Shown here piece after piece: positions 8,934 to 16,466 of a stretch of DNA of 64,000 nt. Both the position numbers and the translations under genes were made by a program. This stretch comes from Flavisolibacter ginsengisoli DSM 18119 (GTDB lineage: Bacteria > Bacteroidota > Bacteroidia > Chitinophagales > Chitinophagaceae). The notes below the pieces were generated by a model. That model made no database searches. It was given only the letters and a program-made list of their open reading frames with translations, and was not told where the DNA came from. Position 1 is the first letter of the stretch. The number at the start of each line of letters is the position of its first letter. Where the stretch lies: the NCBI RefSeq assembly GCF_900129295.1, contig NZ_FQUU01000019.1, forward strand, positions 21,356 through 85,355. Reading direction: 5' to 3'.

Positions 8934-10763
8934 ATGAAACGTTTATTATATACAGGAACTGCTTTCCTTCTATTGATCAATATATGGTCCTGCAAGAAGG
9001 GTTACCTGGACCAGGTGCCGCAAGACCGTACCACTATAGAGCAGGTGTTTGCTCATAAAAACACCGTGGATAAGTTTTTGGCTAATGTGTACTCCTATGT
9101 AAGGGATGAGTCGGACCAGCGCTTCATTGGTGGGTCGCATGAAGGTGGACCCTGGACGGGCGGTTCCGATGAAGCAGAATATGACTGGAGCTTTGTGGGC
9201 AGCAACTACATGAATGTTGGCTCCTGGGGACCAACCAGTGGATTTGTGGATGATTTCTGGTCCAATTACTATACTGCAATCAGGTCCTCCACCTATTTCA
9301 TGGCGCACGTAGGTGAGTGCAAGGAAATAACAGAGCAGGCCAATGGACAGCAATTGCTGGCGCGTTATGTAGCCGAAGCAAGAGCTTTGAGAGCCTATTA
9401 TTATTACAACCTGGTGAAGATCTTTGGGCCTGTGGTGATCATAGGCGATAATGCCATTGCACCTGATGCCTCATTGCCCGATGTGCAACTGGCGCGCAGT
9501 CCTTTTGATTCCTGCGTAGCTTATATCTCTTCAGAATTTGACAAGGCAGCCGCTGACCTTCCGGATGTTCCTGCCAACCCAAGTGTTGACGCGGGCAGAA
9601 TGACAAGGTCTGTAGTAATGGCCTATAAAGCTGAAATGTTATTACTGGCAGCCAGTGATCTTTTCAATGGCAATCCTGACTATGCTTCCATGAAGAATGC
9701 TGATGGTAAGCAATTGATCAGCCAGCAAAAAGATGTTTCCAAATGGGCAACGGCGGCAGCAGCCTCCAAGGCCTTTATTGATAAATATGTTCCCAATACT
9801 TTCGACTTGTACAGGGTACGTGATAACTCGGGCAATATTGATCCTTACCTGTCCTGCCGTGACGTAATGCTCACCGACTGGAACAAGGAGTGGATCTTTG
9901 CTATTGTAGGATCTTCTGCCACCACCCGTCAATACGAGGAAACACCTTACCATGCCGGCAAGGATGGTTCTATCCGCGGCAGCGGTGGCCTCGGTGCTAC
10001 CCAGGAAATGGTGGATGCCTATTACATGGCTAATGGTTTGTCTATTGATGATCCCAACTCAGGTTATACGGAAGATGGCTTTTCCAGCGCTGACGGGTAC
10101 CATACACGTGCGGGCACTTATAACATGTATGTGGGCAGGGAGCCACGCTTTTATGTAGGTATCACCTTTAATGGCAGTGTATGGCTGAACACCACTACCA
10201 GTTCGGGTACGGTGATCACTGAAACTTATTACAATGGAAATTCGGGTAAGCGTGTAGGTGGTAATGATTATTCACCTACAGGATATATCGTACGCAAGAA
10301 CATGCCAATTGGTGACTGGAGAGTTGGCAACAGGGCCTGGCTTTTGTTAAGGCTGGCAAATATTTACCTGGATTATGCCGAGGCATTAAATGAATCAGCT
10401 CCGGGCAATCCCGACATAGTTAAGTATGTGAACCTGATAAGAGAAAGAGCAGGTATTCCCTTGATCAGTGAAACCCTCTCACAGGACCAGATGCGCCAGG
10501 TGATCAGGAAAGAAAGAAGGGTGGAGCTGGCATTTGAAAATGTACGCTATTTTGATACCCGCCGCTGGAAGATAGCCGAGCAAACCGATGGTGGCCCCAA
10601 GCACGGTATGGATATCAACGCTGGTAACAGCCTTACAGATATGAGCTTTTACAAAAGAACAGTATTTGAGAACCGCGTATTTCAAAAGAAGCATTACCTG
10701 TGGCCTATCCCACAGAAAGAGCTGGATGTAGATAAGAACCTGGTTCAGAATACAGGCTGGTAA
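8934..10763 (+). CDS. susD-like: SusD/RagB-family surface glycan-binding lipoprotein
   Basis: A 609-aa lipoprotein with lipobox NIWSC near residue 20 followed by KKGYLDQVPQD, typical of SusD starts. The TPR-rich SusD fold is supported by EARALRAYYYYNLVKIFGPVV, the later LRLANIYLDYAEALNE and IRKERRVELAFENVRYFDTRRW, and the terminal WPIPQKELD. It forms the lid of the SusC transporter and binds glycan at the cell surface. It lies 20 bases after susC, which is normal operon spacing. Confidence 0.95.
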   Translation: MKRLLYTGTAFLLLINIWSCKKGYLDQVPQDRTTIEQVFAHKNTVDKFLANVYSYVRDESDQRFIGGSHEGGPWTGGSDEAEYDWSFVGSNYMNVGSWGPTSGFVDDFWSNYYTAIRSSTYFMAHVGECKEITEQANGQQLLARYVAEARALRAYYYYNLVKIFGPVVIIGDNAIAPDASLPDVQLARSPFDSCVAYISSEFDKAAADLPDVPANPSVDAGRMTRSVVMAYKAEMLLLAASDLFNGNPDYASMKNADGKQLISQQKDVSKWATAAAASKAFIDKYVPNTFDLYRVRDNSGNIDPYLSCRDVMLTDWNKEWIFAIVGSSATTRQYEETPYHAGKDGSIRGSGGLGATQEMVDAYYMANGLSIDDPNSGYTEDGFSSADGYHTRAGTYNMYVGREPRFYVGITFNGSVWLNTTTSSGTVITETYYNGNSGKRVGGNDYSPTGYIVRKNMPIGDWRVGNRAWLLLRLANIYLDYAEALNESAPGNPDIVKYVNLIRERAGIPLISETLSQDQMRQVIRKERRVELAFENVRYFDTRRWKIAEQTDGGPKHGMDINAGNSLTDMSFYKRTVFENRVFQKKHYLWPIPQKELDVDKNLVQNTGW

Positions 10764-10815
10764 TACTATTTGTTTTTTGTATTAAAATAATTGTGAGCTA
10801 ATAAATCATTCATTC

Positions 10816-11766
10816 ATGAACATCAATTCTAAAATATTTACCGCTGTAGCCCTCCTCGTTTCGGGGGCTGCAGCCATCACTTCCTGCAATAAGCCGGATG
10901 TTATCAACTATAGCCAGGAGGGCAAGATCTATATGCCGCAGGCCGCAGGTGACATCAGCAATATGGACATGATCCTGGCAGATACCCCACAGGTATTTGT
11001 ATTCGGGGCGGCCTATGGTGGCCTGAACTATCCCAGCCAGGATATAGCTGTAAAGTTTAACATCAATTCAGCAGCCGTAAACGATTATAATGCTGCGCAT
11101 GGCACTTCCTACGTATTGCTACCGCAAGGCAGCTATACCATACCTAAGCTGGATGCTACCATTAAATCAGGTGCAACCAGTTCGGATGCCATACCAGTGA
11201 GCATTATTACAAAGAACCTTGACAGGAGCCAGAAATACATATTGCCTGTGCAGATCACCTCTGTGTCATCAGGCTTTATAGACAGTGCGCTGAAAACAAC
11301 TTACTTCACCATTGACACCATTCAAAGGCTGGAGAAGGATATTACCGCCAAAGCTACGCTGACCGTAAGCCAGGACAACCCGGGCGGTGCCGATGCAGGT
11401 GAAGGCTCTAAAAAGCTGGTGGATAATAATAACAATTCCAAGTTCTTAATAGCTGGTTTTCAGCCAGGCTTCTGGGTGCAGCTGGAGTTTCCAACACCTG
11501 AAAAGATCGGTGCCTATACCATTACCTCGGGTAATGACGCTCCTGACCGCGATGCGGTAGACTGGCAGCTGGTGGGCTCAAATGATGGCACTAACTGGAC
11601 GGTGCTTGATAATAAAGCTGGCCAGGTGTTTCCAAATCGTAACCAGGTGATACGATTTGAATTTGATAACAACACAGCTTATAAATATTACAGGATGATT
11701 ATCAATGCCAATGGCGGAAGTAATCTCCTGCAGATCAGCGAGTGGAGGTTGATCACCTATCCATAG
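10816..11766 (+). CDS. DUF1735 and F5/8 type C (discoidin-like) domain lipoprotein
   Basis: A 316-aa surface lipoprotein with lipobox AAITSC at about residue 24. Residues 40-170 match DUF1735 (the BT_3987-like N-terminal domain common in PUL-encoded lipoproteins). Residues 185-315 look like an F5/8 type C carbohydrate-binding domain, seen in the LVDNNNNSKF start, WVQLEFPTPEKIGAYTITSGND, GSNDGTNWTVLDN and the terminal ISEWRL. It probably binds glycan next to SusD. It is third in the operon, 52 bases after susD. Confidence 0.85.
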   Translation: MNINSKIFTAVALLVSGAAAITSCNKPDVINYSQEGKIYMPQAAGDISNMDMILADTPQVFVFGAAYGGLNYPSQDIAVKFNINSAAVNDYNAAHGTSYVLLPQGSYTIPKLDATIKSGATSSDAIPVSIITKNLDRSQKYILPVQITSVSSGFIDSALKTTYFTIDTIQRLEKDITAKATLTVSQDNPGGADAGEGSKKLVDNNNNSKFLIAGFQPGFWVQLEFPTPEKIGAYTITSGNDAPDRDAVDWQLVGSNDGTNWTVLDNKAGQVFPNRNQVIRFEFDNNTAYKYYRMIINANGGSNLLQISEWRLITYP

Positions 11767-11856
11767 GCTATAATTGATGTTTCAATTACAATATTTATAA
11801 CAGTAAGAGAATGGCAGTTGGAACCGATATAAGTGTCATTCTATTACTTCAAACTG

Positions 11857-14058
11857 ATGATCGACAAACAAAATATTCGTGGGTTAGTAAAGCGTCTTTT
11901 CCTATTTATATGCCTGCCGGGTCATTATGTATGTATGGCCCAGCAGGTTATAAATACGCCTGAGAAGACATCTTTCCAGACAGGAAGTGCCTGGAGGCCC
12001 GAGATAGATGTGCGTTCAGATATTGCCATTATCTATGGGGCAGGTAATAAACCGGGAATGAGCTTTGAACAAAGAGTAAAGTCCTGGCGTGATAGAGGCT
12101 ATCAGACAGATTTTATGACAGGCATTGCCTGGGGGGAATATGATGATTATTTCCTGGGCAAATGGGATGGTAAAAATCACCTTGGCGATGGACAGGTGAT
12201 GCAAAATGGTGATACCATCTGGCACGGCCATAATATTCCCTACGTTGTTCCTGTAGCTTCCTTTATCGAATACATGAAAACCGGTGTGGTGAAGAAGGTG
12301 ATAGATGCTGGTATCACCTCCATATTCCTGGAAGAGCCCGAGTTCTGGGCAAGAGCCGGGTACAGTGAAGGTTTTAAAAAAGAATGGCAAAAATATTACG
12401 GCTTTCCCTGGAGGCCGCAGCACGAATCGCCGGAGAATACCTGGCTTTCCAACAAATTAAAATACCAGTTGTATTACAATGCCATCAAAGAGGTCTCCTC
12501 TTATGCAAAGGCGTATGGTAAAAGCAAGAGGTTACACATCAGGGTCTACATTCCCACGCATTCGCTGGTCAATTATTCTTCCTGGCATATAGTAAGTCCC
12601 GAAGCCAGCCTGGCTTCTCTTCCTGGCATTGATGGCTATATCGCCCAGGTATGGACAGGAACTTCAAGGGAGCCTACCTATTATGACGGCAGCATGAAGG
12701 AAAGAGTTTTTGAGAACGCTTTCCTGGAGTATGGGTCCATGGTTTCCATGACAGCACCCACCAAAAGAAAATTATTCTTCCTTACAGATCCTATAGAAGA
12801 CAGGGCTAAGGACTGGCAGGACTATAAACAGAATTACCAGGCCACTTTTACCGCCAAGCTATTATATCCAATGGTGGCTGATTATGAAGTGATGCCCTGG
12901 CCGGAACGCATTTATACACATCCCTACCGCCTGGCCAACAGCGAAGAAAAAGTATTGATACCACGCTATTACAGCACCCAAATGCAGGTAATGGTGAATA
13001 CCCTGAACCAGATGCCGGTGTCGGCCAACAGGGTTTCAGGATCAAAAGGCATTGGCGTATTAATGGGCAACTCGCTCATGTTCCAGCGCTTTCCTACACA
13101 CAATGGTTTTGAAGACCCGCAGTTCTCCAATTTCTATGGACAAACATTGCCCTTGCTGAAGCTGGGTGTGCCTGTAGAAACCGTGCATATGGAAAACCTG
13201 GCCTATGTCAATACACTGAAGGATATCAAATTGCTGGTGGTGAGTTATTCCAACATGAAGCCCTTAGCTGCCAGCGTACACCAATACCTGGCTGACTGGG
13301 TGAAAAAAGGTGGTGTGCTGGTGTATTGCGGCAGCGACCTGGATCCCTATCAGACCGTGCAGGAATGGTGGAATAAAAAGCCCTATCATTTCAAGGCGCC
13401 ATCAGAACATTTATTTGGCTTGTTGCACATCAGGCCGGGTAGCAGTGACCAAAAATTCAAGGTTGGAAAAGGAACTGTTTATGTATTGCGCAGCGACCCC
13501 AAAGCATTCGTGATGAACAAAGAGGGGAGCACTGCATTTTTAAAGGCGGTGAAAGAGGGTTATGAAAAAGATGCCAAAGCAGGTACGCTGCAATTTAAGA
13601 ATTCATTTTTCCTGGAAAGAGGTCCTTATGATATCGTTTCAGTGATGGATGAAAGCATCAGCAATGAGCCTTACCGGGTTCATGGACCTGTGATAGACCT
13701 GTTTGATCCGCAATTGCCTGTATTGAATGAAAAAACCGTTCAACCGGGGCAACAGGCGCTATTGTACAACCTCGCCCGCATCAATCATAAAGAGAAGCCA
13801 CAAGTGCTGGCGGCTGCTTCCAGGATCTATGAAGAAAAGGTTGGAGAAGGTCAATATTCATTTGTATCAAAAAGCCCTGTCAATACCACCAACAGCATGA
13901 GGATATTACTGCCGCGGGCACCTGCTGCAACCATCCTGGCTGATGCCAAAGGACAGCCGGTAAAAGATGTGGTCAGCAAATGGGATGCTGCTTCTCATAC
14001 CTTATTCCTTGGTTTTGATAATGATCCAAACGGAACCAGTGTACTGATCAAATGGTAG
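11857..14058 (+). CDS. Exported GH-A-like glycoside hydrolase candidate (GH42/GH164-like architecture), unclassified
   Basis: A 733-aa exported protein. The chosen ATG at 11857 gives signal peptide FLFICLPGHYVCMAQ; a GTG at 11833 is also open. Residues about 35-380 look like a beta/alpha barrel (opening IAIIYGAGNKPG; acidic SIFLEEPEFWARAG; later FFLTDPIED). Residues about 395-520 resemble the class-I-amidotransferase-like trimerisation domain of GH42-type enzymes (IGVLMGNSLMFQRFP, LPLLKLGVPVETVHMENL, WVKKGGVLVYCG). A beta-sandwich C-terminus follows. That domain order fits clan GH-A beta-galactosidase or beta-mannosidase relatives, but I cannot assign a family. Sitting between DUF1735 and GH92 genes, it probably removes a core or side sugar of the same glycan. 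Confidence 0.65.
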   Translation: MIDKQNIRGLVKRLFLFICLPGHYVCMAQQVINTPEKTSFQTGSAWRPEIDVRSDIAIIYGAGNKPGMSFEQRVKSWRDRGYQTDFMTGIAWGEYDDYFLGKWDGKNHLGDGQVMQNGDTIWHGHNIPYVVPVASFIEYMKTGVVKKVIDAGITSIFLEEPEFWARAGYSEGFKKEWQKYYGFPWRPQHESPENTWLSNKLKYQLYYNAIKEVSSYAKAYGKSKRLHIRVYIPTHSLVNYSSWHIVSPEASLASLPGIDGYIAQVWTGTSREPTYYDGSMKERVFENAFLEYGSMVSMTAPTKRKLFFLTDPIEDRAKDWQDYKQNYQATFTAKLLYPMVADYEVMPWPERIYTHPYRLANSEEKVLIPRYYSTQMQVMVNTLNQMPVSANRVSGSKGIGVLMGNSLMFQRFPTHNGFEDPQFSNFYGQTLPLLKLGVPVETVHMENLAYVNTLKDIKLLVVSYSNMKPLAASVHQYLADWVKKGGVLVYCGSDLDPYQTVQEWWNKKPYHFKAPSEHLFGLLHIRPGSSDQKFKVGKGTVYVLRSDPKAFVMNKEGSTAFLKAVKEGYEKDAKAGTLQFKNSFFLERGPYDIVSVMDESISNEPYRVHGPVIDLFDPQLPVLNEKTVQPGQQALLYNLARINHKEKPQVLAAASRIYEEKVGEGQYSFVSKSPVNTTNSMRILLPRAPAATILADAKGQPVKDVVSKWDAASHTLFLGFDNDPNGTSVLIKW

Positions 14059-14129
14059 GCAGGCAGAGGGTATATTTTATTTGAAAGATATTGGCTGGTG
14101 CAGCCATGATATATAAAAATTGGTGAACC

Positions 14130-16424
14130 TTGAATAAACACTTGATAGTTGCAGGTTTATTGCAGGCAGGCATATTATCCGCCTTCGCTGGTGGTAAGGA
14201 GCCCGTGGCATACGTGAATACGCTGCAGGGAACCAACTCCAGGTTTGAGTTGACGCGGGGGAATACTTATCCCACTACTGCCCTTCCTTTTGGTATGCAT
14301 ACCTGGACGCCTCAAACAGGGAAGAATGGCGATGGATGGAAATACCAGTATTTTAAAAAGACCATACGGGGCTTCCAGCAGGCGCACCAGTGCAGCTCCT
14401 GGACCAATGACTATTGCGTGTATTCCTTTATGCCGGTAACGGGTAAGCTGGTGGTAAATGAAGACGAGCGTGCAACAGGTTTTCAACATGCAAATGAAAC
14501 AGCTAAACCGAATTACTATAAGGTAAGCCTTGACAATCATATTGTAACGGAAATAGCGCCTACAGAAAGAGGCGCCCACCTGCGCTTTAGCTTTCCAAAG
14601 GGAAAATCCTATTTAGTATTAGATGGATACACGGGTTCCAGCCAGGTGAAGATCTGGCCTGCGGAAAGAAAGATCACGGGCTATGTCAGTAACAACAGGA
14701 TGATCAATGGCAGCCTGCTGAAAAGTTATTTTGAGATTCATTTTGACAAGCCTTTTAAAAGCTACGGCACCTGGGAGAACAGGAGCAATACCATTCAGCA
14801 GGGACAGCAGGAAGCAGAAGGGAAAGGCATTGGCGCCTATATAGAATTTAAGGATGGGGAGAAAGTATCCGCAAAGGTAGCTTCCTCCTATATCAGCCAG
14901 GAGCAGGCTGCTGTTACACTGGAAGCAGAGCTGGGAAAGTTTAAACAACTGGAAGACACAAAGGCAGCTGCTGCCAGAGTGTGGAATGAACACCTGGGAA
15001 GAATAAAAGTGGAAGGTGGCACTGAGGAGCAAACGGCAACCTTCTATTCCTGCTTCTTCAGAGCCAGTCTTTTTTCCAGGATGTTCTATGAATATGATAA
15101 GGAGGGGAACCCATATTACTTCAGTCCCTACGATGGCAAAGTGCACAAGGGCTATATGTTCACCGATACTGGCTTTTGGGATACATTCAGGGCGCAGTTT
15201 CCGCTGAATACCATCATGTATCCAACCATGCATGGCCGTTATATGCAGGCTTTGCTGGATGCACAGGAGCAATGTGGCTGGCTGCCTTCCTGGTCTTTTC
15301 CGAATGAAGCTGGCAGTATGATCGGCAACCATGCCATTTCATTGCTGTCAGATGCATGGGCAAAAGGCATCAGGACCTTTGACCCTGCAAAAGCATTGCA
15401 GGCTTATTTACACGAAGCTACCAACAAAGGCCCCTGGGGCCCTGCCAATGGACGCGACGGATGGAAGGAATATTACCAGTTGGGTTATGTACCATATCCT
15501 GCCTACAGGGAAGCCACCGCTAAGACACTGGAATATGCCTATGACGATTTTTGCGGCTACCAGCTGGCAAAAGAGAGCGGTAACCATTTTTATGAGAATA
15601 TATTTGCCAGGCAAATGTTCAACTACCGTAATGTATTTGATTCTTCCACAGGTTTCATGAGAGGCAGGGATGCCACCGGCAAATGGACCCCAGGTTTCGA
15701 CCCGGTAGAATGGGGCGGTCCTTTTACTGAAGGCAATGCATGGCATTGGCAATGGTCTGTATTTCATGATGTGCAGGGGCTGATCAACCTGATGGGAGGC
15801 GATACCAATTTTAACGCGAAGCTGGACTCTGTATTTGCTGTGCCCAACACCGTGAAGGTGGGCACCTATGGTGGAATGATCCATGAAATGACGGAGATGG
15901 TGATGGCCAATATGGGCCAGTATGCACATGGTAACCAGCCCATTCAGCACATGATCTATTTATACAATTACAGCAACCAGCCCTGGAAAGCGCAATACCA
16001 TGTAAGGGATGTAATGGAGAAGCTGTATAATTCAACAGAGAATGGCTATCCTGGAGATGAAGACCAGGGGCAGACCTCTTCCTGGTATGTGCTGAGTGCC
16101 CTCGGTTTTTATAGTGTCTGTCCCGGTACAGATCAATACGTGATGGGAAGCCCTGTATTTACTAAGGCAACCATAACATTGGAGAACGGGAAGCAGTTTA
16201 TTATCAAGGCCGATGGAAACAGTAAGGAACATGTGTATATTAAGACTGCTACATTGAATGGAAAACCTTTTGATCAAAACTGGCTTTCTTATAATGATAT
16301 TGTGAATGGAGGACAGCTTCAATTGCAGATGAGTGATCAACCTGCCTATAACAGGGGCATTGCCACTGCCAGCAGGCCCTACTCCTTATCGAATGATAAG
16401 AGTGCTGCTGATAAAAAATTTTAA
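14130..16424 (+). CDS. GH92 family exo-alpha-mannosidase-like enzyme with Gln in the general-acid position
   Basis: A 764-aa exported GH92 protein. The start is a TTG at 14130: the in-frame ATG at 14106 is cut off by a TGA at 14124, and the signal peptide (IVAGLLQAGILSAFAGG) begins right after the TTG. GH92 landmarks include the N-terminal RGNTYPTTALPFGMHTWTP, GFWDTFRAQFP, GNAWHWQWSVFHDVQGL and GDEDQGQTSSWYVLSALGFY. GH92 enzymes are Ca2+-dependent inverting exo-alpha-mannosidases. In the segment that normally reads HGNEP, with Glu as general acid, this protein has HGNQP (Gln603). The acidic GDED at 643-645 is present. The Gln version is known in enzymes that cleave mannose-1-phosphate from phosphomannan. 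Confidence 0.92.
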   Translation: MNKHLIVAGLLQAGILSAFAGGKEPVAYVNTLQGTNSRFELTRGNTYPTTALPFGMHTWTPQTGKNGDGWKYQYFKKTIRGFQQAHQCSSWTNDYCVYSFMPVTGKLVVNEDERATGFQHANETAKPNYYKVSLDNHIVTEIAPTERGAHLRFSFPKGKSYLVLDGYTGSSQVKIWPAERKITGYVSNNRMINGSLLKSYFEIHFDKPFKSYGTWENRSNTIQQGQQEAEGKGIGAYIEFKDGEKVSAKVASSYISQEQAAVTLEAELGKFKQLEDTKAAAARVWNEHLGRIKVEGGTEEQTATFYSCFFRASLFSRMFYEYDKEGNPYYFSPYDGKVHKGYMFTDTGFWDTFRAQFPLNTIMYPTMHGRYMQALLDAQEQCGWLPSWSFPNEAGSMIGNHAISLLSDAWAKGIRTFDPAKALQAYLHEATNKGPWGPANGRDGWKEYYQLGYVPYPAYREATAKTLEYAYDDFCGYQLAKESGNHFYENIFARQMFNYRNVFDSSTGFMRGRDATGKWTPGFDPVEWGGPFTEGNAWHWQWSVFHDVQGLINLMGGDTNFNAKLDSVFAVPNTVKVGTYGGMIHEMTEMVMANMGQYAHGNQPIQHMIYLYNYSNQPWKAQYHVRDVMEKLYNSTENGYPGDEDQGQTSSWYVLSALGFYSVCPGTDQYVMGSPVFTKATITLENGKQFIIKADGNSKEHVYIKTATLNGKPFDQNWLSYNDIVNGGQLQLQMSDQPAYNRGIATASRPYSLSNDKSAADKKF

Positions 16425-16466
16425 AAGAACAGGTAAATAATAGCATAGTATAATTTAATAAAAGTA

